Assembly: GCF_001905545.1 (NCBI RefSeq)
Contig: NZ_LIPD01000003.1
Span: 283,147 to 347,146 of the forward strand
Reading direction: 5' to 3'
DNA length: 64,000 bases
From: Streptomyces sp. CB02056
Lineage (GTDB): Bacteria; Actinomycetota; Actinomycetes; Streptomycetales; Streptomycetaceae
In this document: positions 42,358 through 51,252 of the stretch, piece after piece
Layout of the letters: every line of letters begins with the position of its first letter
Position numbering within the stretch: position 1 is the stretch's first letter
Translations under genes and position numbers: made by a program
Notes under the pieces: model-generated
Told to the model about the DNA's origin: nothing
Seen by the model: the letters and a program-made list of their open reading frames with translations, nothing else
Database searches by the model: none

Positions 42358-42476
42358 TTCCACTCCTTGCCGCCCCTGGCGGCCGCCGGCCACCGCTCGA
42401 TCTCGGGTTACACCTTGCCTGATCGAACAGCCCGACGCACATGTACGCGGCGTCCCGTGGCCGGAGCGGCGGACGC

Positions 42477-43130
42477 CTACCCGGCGCGGTGCCGGTCGGC
42501 GGCGGCCGCACCGGAGCGGCGTGCCCGCAGCAGCTCGACCGCCACCGGGATCACCGAGACCAGCACGATGCCGACCAGGATGGCCTCGATGTTGTCCCGG
42601 ACGAACGGGATCTGCCCCAGGAAGTAGCCGAGCACGGTGACCCCGCCGCCCCACAGCACGCCGCCGACCAGGTTGAACACCACGAAGCCGCGGTAGTTCA
42701 TCCTGCTCACCCCGGCCACGATCGGGGTGAAGGTGCGCACGATCGGCACGAAGCGGGCCAGCACGATCGCCTTGGGCCCGTGCCGGTCGAAGAAGGCGGC
42801 GGCCTTCTCCACGTTCTCCTGCTTGAAGACCCGGGAGTCGGGGCGGCGGAACAGGCTCGGGCCGACCTTGCGGCCGAAGAGGTAGCCGACCTGGTCCCCG
42901 GCCACCGCGGCGACCACGATCAGCGCGCAGACCAGCCAGAGCGGCTGGTGCAGGTAGGTGCCGCCGGCCACCAGCAGGCCGGTGGTGAACAGCAGCGAGT
43001 CACCCGGCAGGAAGAAGCCGATCAGCAGGCCGGACTCGGCGAAGACGATGGCCAGGATGCCGATCAGGCCGAAGGTGGAGATCAGGGTGGTCGGATCGAG
43101 CCAGGACGGGCCGAGGGCGAGGCTGGTCAC
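42477..43130 (-). CDS. DedA family membrane protein
   Basis: 217-aa DedA (SNARE-associated/VTT) protein with about five helices. Signatures are ESGLLIGFFLPGDSLL and the re-entrant ARFVPIVRTFTPIVAGVSRM. DedA proteins recycle or flip lipid carriers (undecaprenyl phosphate or phospholipids) using the proton gradient. The start is the GTG at 43130 with GGAG at a wide spacing. A T/A-rich stretch (43160-43190) upstream probably holds the promoter. Confidence 0.9.
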   Translation of the reverse strand: MTSLALGPSWLDPTTLISTFGLIGILAIVFAESGLLIGFFLPGDSLLFTTGLLVAGGTYLHQPLWLVCALIVVAAVAGDQVGYLFGRKVGPSLFRRPDSRVFKQENVEKAAAFFDRHGPKAIVLARFVPIVRTFTPIVAGVSRMNYRGFVVFNLVGGVLWGGGVTVLGYFLGQIPFVRDNIEAILVGIVLVSVIPVAVELLRARRSGAAAADRHRAG

Positions 43131-43246
43131 GGTGCGGGCACTCCGAAGGTCGGGTCTTGGCAATGGAATGGTAAAGCATTGACAAAGACTCGGGGCGGCA
43201 CCGGATGGTTCCCGTCGGACGGACGGACGCGGCGCGGGCAGGGAGC

Positions 43247-43285
43247 GGGCCGCACGCGGTGAGAGCCCGGGAACGCGTGCGGCCC
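43247..43285 (-). terminator. Terminator of the HSP90/TPR-like operon
   Basis: GGGCCGCACGCG (43247-43258) pairs perfectly with CGCGTGCGGCCC (43274-43285) around a 15-nt loop, 50 bp past the stop. Confidence 0.75.
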
Positions 43286-43336
43286 CGGCGGGGGCCCGGG
43301 AGGGCCGGCCTGCCGGGGCCGTACGGTCGGGGGCGG

Positions 43337-45697
43337 TCAGAGCCCGTAGCGCTCGACCGTCTCCTCGTGCCGGGCGAGGTCCGCGCCGGCCGCCTTGGCC
43401 AGCTCCGGCCAGGCGAGCGGGTGCGCCCAGCCGCCGGTCAGCCGCAGCAGCAGGGCGTCGGCCTCGGCGGCCGAGGCGGTCGGCGGCACGCCGAGGGCCG
43501 CGTAGACGCCGGGCAGGGTGTCGCCGCCCTCCGCCGGGTCGGTGATCCGGTACTCGTCGCCGCTGTACACCCAGACCGCGCACCCGGCCTCGTGCAGCTC
43601 CTCGCGCAGCGCCGACCACGGCTCGTCGCCGGGCCAGCCGCCGTCGATCCAGTACGTGGTGTACCCGGCCGGGTCGAGCAGGGTGAGCAGCTCGAACACC
43701 GGGCGCCAGCGCTGCCGCTCCTCCTCGGGGGCGTCCTCGGCCGGCGGGCGCTCCAGCAGGGCCGGGGCGAAGACCACCACGTCGCCGTGGTTGAGCGTCA
43801 GGTCGTCGCCGAGCACCGGCAGGATGCGGGCGGTGGCCGGGCCCGTCCGGAGCGCGGGCAGGTCGGACGTCGCGCCGTTGGTGCGGGTGGCGCGGACGGT
43901 GACCAGCTGCCACTCCTCGTCCACCGGGCCCTCGGGCTCGTCGAACTCGATGTCGAGCAGCGCGCCGGTGGAGCGGACCACGGCCCAGTCCCGGTTGGCG
44001 GTGGCGGCGGTGATCAGGTGCCAGAGGTCCGGCTCCTGGACCGTCCGGTGGCCGTCCTCCTCCTCGGCGGCGCCGTCGGCCGGCGCCGCGCGCTCCAGCA
44101 GCTCCAGGTACATCCGCTGGGCGGTGGCGTGGTCGCCCAGTTCGGTGGCGGCGTGGGCGGCGAGGCGGCGGGTGTTGAGCACCTCGTCGTCCAGCGCCAG
44201 GATCTCCTGGCACCGCTCCAGCGCCTCGTCCCAGCGGCCCTCGGCGGCGGCCCAGCGGGCCCGTATCCAGTGCCCGTCGGCCGGGGCGGTGACGGCCACC
44301 CGGTCGGCGAGGCGGCGGATGCCCTCGGCGTCCCGGGCGTCGATCAGCATCTCGCCGAGCGCGCCGGTCAGCTCGCGGTCGGCCGGGTCGTCCTCCAGGT
44401 GCCGCCACAGCAGGTCGGCCGCGGCGCGGGCGTGGCCGAGGCCGCCCAGCACGGTGGCCAGGAGCACCGCCAGTTCGGTGGCGCCGGCCTGCTCACCCCG
44501 GTACCGGTCCAGGGCGACGGAGAGCAGGTCGGCGCCGGTCTCGTAGGGCACCCCGACCTCGGCCAGGTGCGCCGCCAGCTCGCCCGGCGGGACGGGCAGC
44601 TCGGGCTCCGGCAGGGCCTCGGCGGCCGCGCGCAGGGCCGCGACCTGCTCCGACACGCCGTCGGTGCGCCGCAGCCGGGTGAGCTTGCGCTCTCCGGTCG
44701 CGGCGAGGGTCAGGGCCACCGTGCGGGCGCCGCGGGCGAGCGCGAGCCGGCCCGCCGCCAGCAGCAGGTCCACGCAGGGGCGGTGCGCGCCGACGCCGTC
44801 CAGGTAGCCGACCCAGCCGGCCAGGACGGCGCCCAGCTCGGCGTCGTTCTCCCGGGCGCCGGCCGCGACCAGCAGCTCGGCCGTCTCCGCCCAGGTGCCG
44901 CGCAGGTCGGCGTGGCGTTCGGCCTCGGCCCGCTCGGGCAGCAGGGCGAGCGACTCCTCGGTGCGGCCGAGCGCGGCGAGCGCGCGGGCCCGCAGCAGGG
45001 CGCCCCAGCGCTGGTCCCGCTCGTCCAGCCGGCGCCCCTGCGTCTGCTCGGCCCGCTCGGCCGTCGCCAGCAGCTCCAGCACCTCCTCGTGCCGGCCCAG
45101 CAGGTGCAGGGTGCCGGCCCGGGCCTGGTGGAAGCGGAGCGAGACCGGCTGGCCGGCCGCCCGCATCCGGTTGGCCGCGGAGTCCAGGTGGTCCAGCGCC
45201 TCGGCCGCCCGGCCGTCGTCCTCCAGGGCGTCGGAGTACTCGCGGGAGAGGCAGTCGTAGCAGGCCCGGTCGGGCTCGATCCGGTCGAGCGTCTCGCCGA
45301 CCACGGCGAGGCGCTCGGCCACGTACCCCGGCCCGTCGACCCGGGCGTGGCAGATCGCGAAGTCCTGCACCACGCAGACGGACTGCGGGCAGCCCTCGGT
45401 GTCCTCCCGGTGGGCGAACTCCAGCAGGTCGACCGCCTCGGGCAGCACCGCCTCGCCCTGCTGGCGCTTGTTCAGCAGGTTCTGCATCCGCCAGTGCCGC
45501 AGGTAGACCTCGACCCAGGGCAGGCCGAGCGCCCGGGCGGCGGCCACCGCCTCCGGGTAGAGCGCGTCCAGCTGCTCGTTGCGCCCCTCGGTGGCGTGCT
45601 CGGGCAGCTCGACGATGGCGTCGGCCAGCCGGTGGTGGCCGGCCTCGGCCAGTTGCCGGTGGGTGTCCCGCACCCAGGCCCAGATGTCGGTGGTCAT
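43337..45697 (-). CDS. Large TPR-like helical repeat protein linked to an HSP90 paralogue
   Basis: 786 aa, cytoplasmic. Residues about 10-560 are almost entirely helical with tetratricopeptide-like spacing (repeated Ala/Leu/Gly pairs such as GRAAEALDHLDSAANRM, GRHEEVLELLATAERAE, GRTEESLALLPERAEAE, GRWDEALERCQEILALDD, GDHATAQRMYLELLE). Residues about 575-786 form a separate alpha/beta domain (WQLVTVRATRTNG, LTLNHGDVVVFAP, GYTTYWIDGGWPGDEPW) that I cannot assign. The gene starts 61 bp after the HSP90-like gene stop, so co-expression is likely. TPR proteins are the standard co-chaperones of eukaryotic HSP90, making a functional pair plausible but unproven. Confidence 0.8.
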   Translation of the reverse strand: MTTDIWAWVRDTHRQLAEAGHHRLADAIVELPEHATEGRNEQLDALYPEAVAAARALGLPWVEVYLRHWRMQNLLNKRQQGEAVLPEAVDLLEFAHREDTEGCPQSVCVVQDFAICHARVDGPGYVAERLAVVGETLDRIEPDRACYDCLSREYSDALEDDGRAAEALDHLDSAANRMRAAGQPVSLRFHQARAGTLHLLGRHEEVLELLATAERAEQTQGRRLDERDQRWGALLRARALAALGRTEESLALLPERAEAERHADLRGTWAETAELLVAAGARENDAELGAVLAGWVGYLDGVGAHRPCVDLLLAAGRLALARGARTVALTLAATGERKLTRLRRTDGVSEQVAALRAAAEALPEPELPVPPGELAAHLAEVGVPYETGADLLSVALDRYRGEQAGATELAVLLATVLGGLGHARAAADLLWRHLEDDPADRELTGALGEMLIDARDAEGIRRLADRVAVTAPADGHWIRARWAAAEGRWDEALERCQEILALDDEVLNTRRLAAHAATELGDHATAQRMYLELLERAAPADGAAEEEDGHRTVQEPDLWHLITAATANRDWAVVRSTGALLDIEFDEPEGPVDEEWQLVTVRATRTNGATSDLPALRTGPATARILPVLGDDLTLNHGDVVVFAPALLERPPAEDAPEEERQRWRPVFELLTLLDPAGYTTYWIDGGWPGDEPWSALREELHEAGCAVWVYSGDEYRITDPAEGGDTLPGVYAALGVPPTASAAEADALLLRLTGGWAHPLAWPELAKAAGADLARHEETVERYGL

Positions 45698-45758
45698 GGC
45701 TGTTCCCCCTGCGTCGTGCTGATGAGTTGTCTACCGCACCCCACTGACAGTCCGTCCG

Positions 45759-47663
45759 TCACGGCTCCTCCGTGAGCGCGCCGGGGCTGTCCGGGACCTC
45801 CGGCAGCCCGGCCGGGACGGCGGCGGTCAGCGCGGAGACCGCGGTGCCGATGCCGGCCAGCGCGGCGGTGAGGTCGCCCTCGGACGGGCCGGACGAGGCC
45901 GCGGCCATGATCACCTTGATCGAGCGGAGCAGCCCGGCCGCGGTCGCGCTGCCGGTGTGCCCGGCGCGGTAGGCGGCGAGCAGGTCCCGGACCGCCGGGC
46001 TGGCCAGGTTGAGGTAGAGCCGGGCCCGGACCCCGCCGTCGGTGCGGGCGGTGAAGGCGCGGGCCAGCCGCAGGGCGGCGGACGGTATCCGGGCGTCCGC
46101 CTGGTCGTCCTCGATCCGGGCCTTCAGCTCGGCCTCGCGGTCCGGCACCAGCACCAGCGGCAGGCCGGGCGGGTCGAAGCGGGCCGGGACGAGCTGCTCG
46201 CCCGGGTCGGCGAGGGCGCCGGCCAGCCAGGCCGCCTCGTGCTCCGGCAGCGGGCGCTCCGGGTCGCGGAACAGCTCGCGGTTGCCGCGTTCGCTGCCCA
46301 GCTCGACCACCCGGCAGCCGCGCAGTTCGGCGTAGCGGTGCAGGAACGGCAGGACGGCGTAGCGGTCGCCGCGCGCGATCGGCACCCGCATCGCCCGGTA
46401 CAGCATCTCCTCGAAGCCGCCGCCGCTGCCGAGCGCGACGTGCACCGCGCCGCCGCCCGCCGCGCGCAGCGCGCCGGCCGTGAGGTCGCCCTGGGAGGTG
46501 GGCACCGGGACGTCGTCGGCGAGCAGGGTGAACAGCCGCTCGTCGCAGAGCGCGGCGCCGAGCAGGTCGTTGCCGTGCCGGGTGAGGATGCGGCGCCAGG
46601 CGGCGGGCCGCAGCCGGGCGGTCTCGTACAGGCCGTCCACGATGGCGTCGGCGAGGGCCTTCCGGAGCGCGTGGTAGTGCTCGTCGCGCTGGAGGTCCTC
46701 GCGGCTGGCCGTGGGGGTGAGCCGGTCGGACTCGACCACGCCGCCGATGAACCCGGCCCAGCGGGGCAGCAGGTCGCGGGCGTCCTCGGCGAGCAGCATG
46801 CCGCGCAGGTAGACGGCGAGGTCGCGGTTGTCGCTGCTGCCGTAGCTGCCGCCGTCCTGGACCCAGAGCAGGCCGACCGCGTCGGTGGCGCCCTCGACCG
46901 GCTCGACCGGGAAGGCGGTGAGCGGCTCGAAGCGGCGGCCGAAGGCGGCGGCGAAGCGCATCCGGGCGGCGTACGGGTCGCCCTCCGGACGCCCGCGCCA
47001 GGGCACCTCGACGGAGTTGACCGGCCGCTCGTCCTCGCCGACGTGGACCGGGACCGACAGCAGCACGCAGTAGCGGCCGAGCACGTCGCGCAGGACGTCC
47101 TCGTCGGCGAGGTGGCCGTGCTCGGCCTTGAGCGCCAGCTCGACCACCGTGCCCGGCCGGGGCCGGGCGGGCACCGGCTCGACCTGGTACTGCTCGCCGC
47201 CGCGGCTGCGGTAGCGGTGGCCGAGCCCCGGCTCGCGGTGCGAGGTGGTGGTGACGGTGACCTCGTCGGCGACCGAGAAGGCGGAGAGGAAGCCCAGGCC
47301 GAAGGCGCCGATCAGCTCCTGGTTGCCGGTCAGGTCGCGCAGCATCCGGGTGTAGCCGGTGCCGACGGTGGCCAGGTAGGAGTGGATCTCGGGTTCGGTG
47401 AGGCCGGCGCCGGTGTCCTCGATGGCGACGGTCCGCCGGGCGGCGTCGGCGCGCACCCGGATCAGCGGGCGGTGGTCGCCGTCCGGGTCCTCCAGGAGCC
47501 GGCGGGTGTGCGAGTCGTGGGCGTTCTGGACGAGTTCGCGCAGGGCGACCAGCGGGGTGGAGTAGAGGTGGGTGGCGAGGACGTTCACCAGGCCGCCGAG
47601 ATCGACCTCGGTCGTGCGCAGCTCCTCGGCGGGGGTGAACTCGGGCGGGGCACCATCAGACAT
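45759..47663 (-). CDS. HSP90-family (HtpG-like) ATPase paralogue
   Basis: 634 aa. The N-terminal GHKL ATPase site is intact: E43 and N47 (RELVQNAHDS), D83 with glycines (IEDTGAGLT) and the lid region IGAFGLGFLSAF. The middle domain matches HtpG at LAVYLRGMLLAEDARDLLPRWAGFIGGVVESDRLTPTASRE. The C-terminal dimerisation part is divergent and ends with an Ala/Pro-rich tail, so this is a paralogue rather than canonical HtpG. The start is the ATG at 47663 (GAGG upstream). It is the first gene of a two-gene unit with the TPR-like protein. Function unknown: client-specific chaperone or a stress/defence ATPase. Confidence 0.88.
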   Translation of the reverse strand: MSDGAPPEFTPAEELRTTEVDLGGLVNVLATHLYSTPLVALRELVQNAHDSHTRRLLEDPDGDHRPLIRVRADAARRTVAIEDTGAGLTEPEIHSYLATVGTGYTRMLRDLTGNQELIGAFGLGFLSAFSVADEVTVTTTSHREPGLGHRYRSRGGEQYQVEPVPARPRPGTVVELALKAEHGHLADEDVLRDVLGRYCVLLSVPVHVGEDERPVNSVEVPWRGRPEGDPYAARMRFAAAFGRRFEPLTAFPVEPVEGATDAVGLLWVQDGGSYGSSDNRDLAVYLRGMLLAEDARDLLPRWAGFIGGVVESDRLTPTASREDLQRDEHYHALRKALADAIVDGLYETARLRPAAWRRILTRHGNDLLGAALCDERLFTLLADDVPVPTSQGDLTAGALRAAGGGAVHVALGSGGGFEEMLYRAMRVPIARGDRYAVLPFLHRYAELRGCRVVELGSERGNRELFRDPERPLPEHEAAWLAGALADPGEQLVPARFDPPGLPLVLVPDREAELKARIEDDQADARIPSAALRLARAFTARTDGGVRARLYLNLASPAVRDLLAAYRAGHTGSATAAGLLRSIKVIMAAASSGPSEGDLTAALAGIGTAVSALTAAVPAGLPEVPDSPGALTEEP

Positions 47664-47918
47664 GGGTCCTCAGTGTGCCAGTGCGACTATCTGGCGACCA
47701 TTTCTTTCTTCTTGACGCCTTCCCGATGGAATGACGGAATGCGGTCAACTTCGACAACGTCGAATTGACCACCCCTCCACCATCGGGGGAATTGCCACCC
47801 GTTCGGTGGAGTTCGTCCACCCCACTGGTGAATGCTGAAGGCGCGACGCCAGGTCCCGGCGCCCCGGGGCGGCCGCTCCGGGCGGCACCACCATTCGCTT
47901 CTCGCCAGGGAGACCAGC

Positions 47919-48293
47919 GTGTCCCGTATTCGCGCAGCCGCCGCCGTCACCGCCCTCGGGGCACTCCTCCTCGTCGGCCTCGGTGCCGCCACCGCGCACG
48001 CCGACAGCGGCTCCGGCGCCGGTGCGGGCGACCGTTCCAACGGCAGCGTGGTGAGCGACTCCGGCTCCGGCAACATCATCGGCACCGTCCACGGCAATGT
48101 GGTCAACACCCAGCAGACGGCCACCGGTTCGGGTGCGGGCAACCAGAACAACGGCGTCGCGGTGACGGGCAACGGCGGGACGGTCAGCGCCGACCAGGGC
48201 AACACCGTCCAGCACAAGTCCCTCCGGCGCGACGCTCCCCGGCGCGACCGCGGCGTCGACGCGCAGGTCTACTACCCGCACGTCCTCTACTAG
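47919..48293 (+). CDS. Small secreted Gly/Asn-rich protein (chaplin/rodlin-like character)
   Basis: 124 aa from the GTG at 47919 (AGGGAG, 6-nt spacer). The signal peptide (about 1-33) ends TAHA. The mature part is rich in Gly, Asn, Ser, Thr and Val in short repeats (GSGNIIGTVHGNVVNTQQ, GNQNNGVAVTGNGG), which is typical of surface-active or amyloid-like actinomycete proteins. It has no cysteines, so it is not a canonical chaplin, and the rodlin pattern is not matched either. A basic segment (KSLRRDAPRRDR) and an aromatic end (AQVYYPHVLY) follow. Family unknown. It is divergent from the HSP90 operon. Confidence 0.75.
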   Translation: MSRIRAAAAVTALGALLLVGLGAATAHADSGSGAGAGDRSNGSVVSDSGSGNIIGTVHGNVVNTQQTATGSGAGNQNNGVAVTGNGGTVSADQGNTVQHKSLRRDAPRRDRGVDAQVYYPHVLY

Positions 48294-48327
48294 GCCCCGC
48301 CGCCGACTCGCCCCGGGGGAGCCTCGG

Positions 48328-49488
48328 TCAGGAGAGCCCCAGCACCGCCCGGCCGAGCCGCAGCAGGCAGTCCCCGAGGTCCGGCCGGGCGTTGTGCGGT
48401 CGGTTCCGCACCCCGTCGTTGACCAGCGCGAACAGCGCGTGCACCCGGATCCGGGCGGCCGCCGCGTCGTACCCGGGACGCACCTGCCGCAGCAGTCCGA
48501 CCCAGGTGCGCAGGAAGTCCCGCCGGAAGTCCACCGCGGCCCGGCGGTCGGGCGGGGCCAGCCGCTCCGTCTCGCTGAGCATCGCGCCCAGGTAGTCCCC
48601 GTTGCGCAGCGCGAAGTCGACGTACGCGCCCAGCCCGGCGTCGAGCGCCGCCCCGGGCCCGGCGGCGGCCGCGATCGCGCCGTCCACCTCGTGCCAGAGC
48701 CGCTCGCGGCTGCGCACCAGCGAGGCGGCGAGCAGCTCGGCCTTGCTGTCGAAGTGCCGGTACACGCTGGGGCCGGAGATGCCGACGGCGGCGCCGAGCT
48801 GGTCGGTGCTGACGTTGTCGAAGCCGCGCTGGTGGAACAGCCGTACGGCCGCCGCGAGCAGTTCCTCCCGGCGCGCCCGCGCCCCGGGCTCCGGCGTCGG
48901 CCGCGGCTCGGCCACGGCGCCGGGCCCCGCGGCCGTACCGCCCGGGGAGACCGCGAGGACGGCCGCGACCACCTCGCGCAGCAGCGCCTCGGCCCGTCGG
49001 GGCTGCGGCGCCGCCGACTGGTAGGAGAGCCCGGCGCAGGCCGAGAGCGCCGACCAGCAGAGCAACTCGGCGTCCCCGACGGCGAGTTCCGGCCGTTCCG
49101 CGCGCAGCACGGCGACCATCAGGGCGACGTCCGCGCGCAGCTCACGGCGCAGCGCCGCCCGCCGGGCCGGCGGCAGCAGCCGGGCGTCGCGCTGCACCAG
49201 GGTGCCGAGCGCACGGTGGCCGACCGCGACGGCGGCCAGCGCGGCTCCGAGGTCGGCGGTGGTGCGGGCCGGGCGCAGGCCTTCGGCGAGCGCGTCCAGT
49301 CCCAACCGGACGGCGCGGTCGAGCAGTTCGGGCTTGCCGCGGAAGTGCCGGTAGAGCGCGGGCGCGGTGATGCCGACACCGGCGGCGACCTCGGTCATCG
49401 AGACCTGGTGGTAGCCGCTGCGGTGGAAGCGGTCGGCGGCCACGGCCAGGATCTGGGCGCGCCGCCCGGGCGGCCGTCGGACCACCAT
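48328..49488 (-). CDS. Double TetR-domain transcriptional regulator
   Basis: 386 aa containing two complete TetR units. The first HTH is at about 10-55 (AQILAVAADRFHRSGYHQVSMTEVAAGVGITAPALYRHF), followed by a helical effector domain. A second HTH lies at about 205-250 (ELLAAAVRLFHQRGFDNVSTDQLGAAVGISGPSVYRHF), with its own helical domain (LRNGDYLGAMLSETERLAPPDRRAA). It looks like an intragenic duplication or fusion acting as a pseudo-dimer. The ATG at 49488 has GGGGAGG upstream. It is divergent from an acyl-CoA dehydrogenase, as TetR repressors of lipid or amino-acid catabolism often are. Confidence 0.9.
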   Translation of the reverse strand: MVVRRPPGRRAQILAVAADRFHRSGYHQVSMTEVAAGVGITAPALYRHFRGKPELLDRAVRLGLDALAEGLRPARTTADLGAALAAVAVGHRALGTLVQRDARLLPPARRAALRRELRADVALMVAVLRAERPELAVGDAELLCWSALSACAGLSYQSAAPQPRRAEALLREVVAAVLAVSPGGTAAGPGAVAEPRPTPEPGARARREELLAAAVRLFHQRGFDNVSTDQLGAAVGISGPSVYRHFDSKAELLAASLVRSRERLWHEVDGAIAAAAGPGAALDAGLGAYVDFALRNGDYLGAMLSETERLAPPDRRAAVDFRRDFLRTWVGLLRQVRPGYDAAAARIRVHALFALVNDGVRNRPHNARPDLGDCLLRLGRAVLGLS

Positions 49489-49536
49489 GGCACGCCTCCC
49501 CGCCGTCTCCCCCGGACACTCCCAGCAGGCTAGCAA

Positions 49537-49616
49537 GGATTCACTTGCCGCCCCCGCCGCCCGTGCTCCAATAGCCTTCGGACGCTGGACAGTCGAAGCT
49601 ACCCCGGATTAACTTG
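49537..49616. promoter_or_regulatory. Repeated GGATT(C/A)ACTTG boxes between double-TetR and acyl-CoA dehydrogenase genes
   Basis: GGATTCACTTG (49537-49547) and GGATTAACTTG (49606-49616) are direct repeats 69 bp apart. The first is also within the dyad GCAAG-N6-CTTGC. One lies near each gene start, so they may be the regulator's operators. Confidence 0.5.
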
Positions 49617-49686
49617 TGGGGCCATCACCAGGCACGTTCCGCCCCGGCCGGCAGCCCCGGCCGGTGCCGTCGAAGGGAGCGCCGCC

Positions 49687-50844
49687 GTGCGCCGCACCGT
49701 GTTCAACGAGGACCACGAGGCCTTCCGGGAGACCATCCGGGACTTCATCGCCAACGAGGTCGTCCCGGTCTACGAGAACTGGGAGGCCGAGGGCCACCCG
49801 CCGCGCGACTTCTACCGGCAGCTCGGCGCGCTCGGCGTCTACGGCATCGAGGTGCCGGAGGAGTACGGCGGCGCGGGCGAGAGCGGGTTCAAGTACCAGG
49901 CGGTGGTCGCCGAGGAGACCGCCCGGGCGGGCGTCAGCTTCGGCTCCTCGGGCGTGCACACCGGCCTGGTGCTGCCGTACCTGCTGGAGTACGCCACCGA
50001 GGAGCAGAAGCGGCGCTGGCTGCCCGGCTTCGTCTCCGGCGACATCATGACCGCGATCGCGATGACCGAGCCGGGCGCCGGCTCCGACCTCGCGGGCATC
50101 ACCACCACCGCGCGGCTCTCCGAGGACGGCAGCCACTACGTCCTGAACGGCGCCAAGACCTTCATCACCGGCGGCGTGCTGGCCGACCTCGTCCTGGTGG
50201 TCTGCCGCACCGCCCCGTACGACCCGGAGAACCGCCGGGCCGGGCTGTCCATCCTCTGCGTGGACACCTCCTCCGCGGGCTACACCGTCGGCCGCAAGCT
50301 GCAGAAGATCGGCCTGCGCACCTCGGACACCGCCGAGCTGGCGTTCAGCGACGTCCGGGTGCCGGTGGAGAACCTGCTCGGCGAGGAGGGCCGGGCGTTC
50401 TCCTACCTGACCCACAACCTGGTGCAGGAGCGGCTGGCGATCGCCGTCGGCGCCTACGCGGCGTCCGCGGCGGCGGTGCGGTTCGCGGTGCAGTACGTCA
50501 AGGACCGCAAGGTGTTCGGCAAGGCGGTGGCCGAGTTCCAGAACACCAAGTTCACCCTGGCCGACTGCGAGGCCCAGGTGGTGGCGCAGCAGTCGATGGT
50601 GGACCGGGCGCTGGAGCTGTACCAGGACGGCGAGCTGACCGTCGCGGACGCGGCCGCGGCGAAGCTGTTCTGCACCGAGTCGGCCTCCACCGTGATCGAC
50701 AAGTGCCTCCAGCTGCACGGCGGTTACGGCTACATCCTGGAGTACCCGATCGCCCGGCTCTACACCGACAACCGGGTGTTCCGGATCTACGGCGGCACCA
50801 GCGAGGTCATGCGCAGCATCATCGCCAAGTCGCTCGGGCTGTAG
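49687..50844 (+). CDS. Acyl-CoA dehydrogenase
   Basis: 385-aa FAD-dependent acyl-CoA dehydrogenase. The N-terminal helical domain is followed by the substrate/FAD block MTAIAMTEPGAGSDLAGITTTA and the C-terminal LQLHGGYGYILEYPIARLYTDNRV-FRIYGGTSEVMRSI. The YEGT glutamate that is the catalytic base in medium-chain enzymes is Gly here, as in long-chain (LCAD-type) enzymes. In LCAD the base is in the helix before the YVK..R..FGK motif; here that stretch (AVRFAVQYVKDRKVFGK) has no Glu where I would expect it. GTG start at 49687 with AAGGGAG. Probably controlled by the divergent double TetR regulator. Confidence 0.92.
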   Translation: MRRTVFNEDHEAFRETIRDFIANEVVPVYENWEAEGHPPRDFYRQLGALGVYGIEVPEEYGGAGESGFKYQAVVAEETARAGVSFGSSGVHTGLVLPYLLEYATEEQKRRWLPGFVSGDIMTAIAMTEPGAGSDLAGITTTARLSEDGSHYVLNGAKTFITGGVLADLVLVVCRTAPYDPENRRAGLSILCVDTSSAGYTVGRKLQKIGLRTSDTAELAFSDVRVPVENLLGEEGRAFSYLTHNLVQERLAIAVGAYAASAAAVRFAVQYVKDRKVFGKAVAEFQNTKFTLADCEAQVVAQQSMVDRALELYQDGELTVADAAAAKLFCTESASTVIDKCLQLHGGYGYILEYPIARLYTDNRVFRIYGGTSEVMRSIIAKSLGL

Positions 50845-50944
50845 GGCCGTTCGGGTCGCCCGGGCCGCCCGGGCCGTTCGGGCCGGGTGCGGCGGGCCGC
50901 CTGGAGGCGTGACCCGCCGCACCCGGACCGACAACCGCACCGGC

Positions 50945-51208
50945 TCAGTTGGGCGAGCCGTGCTGGGCGCGCCAGGCGTCCCAGCCGGCCGAGGACGCCA
51001 CCTTCGCGTCGTGCAGGGCCCGCTGGGCGAGCGCGGTCGGAGCGGTCTCCAGGCTCCGCAGCCAGCCGCGGCCGGCGGTGAACAGCGCGGCGCACACCAT
51101 CGCCGCGCCGGCCGCGCCGAGCAGCGAACCGACGCCGGTGAGCACCACGCCGCCGGCCAGCAGCGAGCGGTTGACCTGAAGCCCGTTGAAGATCTGGTTG
51201 GTCGCCAT
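50945..51208 (-). CDS. Small membrane-associated hypothetical protein
   Basis: 87 aa from the ATG at 51208. One or two hydrophobic stretches (about 16-42: LLAGGVVLTGVGSLLGAAGAAMVCAALF) followed by an amphipathic tail (RWLRSLE-like, WDAWRAQHGSPN). No known family; a single-pass membrane protein is likely. Confidence 0.65.
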   Translation of the reverse strand: MATNQIFNGLQVNRSLLAGGVVLTGVGSLLGAAGAAMVCAALFTAGRGWLRSLETAPTALAQRALHDAKVASSAGWDAWRAQHGSPN

Positions 51209-51252
51209 GCCTCCACGATGCGGGCAGTCGGCGGGGGCTGCACCTCGGGCCG

